A DNA stretch of 5,983 nt from an uncultured Faecalibacterium sp. (GTDB taxonomy: Bacteria; Bacillota; Clostridia; Oscillospirales; Ruminococcaceae). The stretch covers positions 1 to 5,983 of the forward strand of contig CAKSXW010000079.1 in NCBI GenBank assembly GCA_934518555.1, given 5' to 3'. The number at the start of each line of letters is the position of its first letter. Within the stretch, counting starts at the first letter, position 1. A model generated the notes under the pieces. It was not told the DNA's origin and ran no database searches. It saw only the letters and a list, made by a program, of their open reading frames with translations. A program made the translations under genes and the position numbers. Below, piece by piece: positions 5,961-5,983 of the stretch.

Positions 5961-5967
5961 CCTCCTT
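5961..5967 (-). promoter_or_regulatory. Ribosome binding site of the ACT-domain gene
   Basis: AAGGAGG on the minus strand lies six bases before the ATG whose complement is at 5952-5954. This near-perfect site fixes the start and shows that the short, kinase-less protein is translated from its own signal. The remaining bases to 5983 are too few to show a promoter or whether another gene lies upstream. Confidence 0.87.
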
Positions 5968-5983
5968 CTGCCCGGTGCACGGG

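Overview
The window reads as a chromosomal housekeeping segment from a moderately GC-rich member of the Firmicutes (Bacillota), class Clostridia. The gene order tlyA–nadK–argR–recN is typical of that class, and a tRNA-sensing T-box leader in front of tyrS is essentially a Gram-positive trait. The TyrRS sequence and the GC-rich codon use suggest Oscillospiraceae (Faecalibacterium/Subdoligranulum-like). That placement is from memory of protein style and has not been checked by alignment. I see no mobile element, CRISPR array, phage gene or rRNA/tRNA gene.

Layout: (1) Bases 1-3813 hold four tightly packed plus-strand genes: the 3' part of tlyA (rRNA 2'-O-methyltransferase, cut by the window edge), nadK (NAD kinase), argR (arginine repressor) and recN (SMC-like DNA-repair ATPase). 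Gaps are 18-33 bp and the genes probably form one operon whose promoter lies to the left. (2) Bases 3814-4173 are non-coding but full of signal: a sigma-A-type promoter starting 8 bp after the recN stop, then a complete tyrosine T-box riboswitch. Its UAC specifier, AGAGA/distal-loop Stem I, UGGUACC antiterminator bulge and intrinsic terminator can all be placed to the base. (3) tyrS fills 4174-5391. (4) A strong, nearly symmetrical hairpin terminator sits between tyrS and a converging minus-strand gene (5487-5954). That gene encodes a 155-residue protein made only of two ACT domains resembling the regulatory end of aspartokinase.

How it works together: the T-box lets uncharged tRNA-Tyr switch on tyrS, and the specifier codon and the discriminator-pairing base both match tRNA-Tyr. 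No terminator is visible between recN and the tyrS promoter, so the T-box terminator may also be the first stop for recN-operon transcripts. The items most worth a second look are the kinase-less aspartokinase-like ACT protein, the TAGH sequence at the TyrRS HIGH site, and a 9-base repeat of the terminator's 5' arm just past the U-tract that could form a different hairpin in read-through mRNA. I did not find a clearly new multi-gene system.
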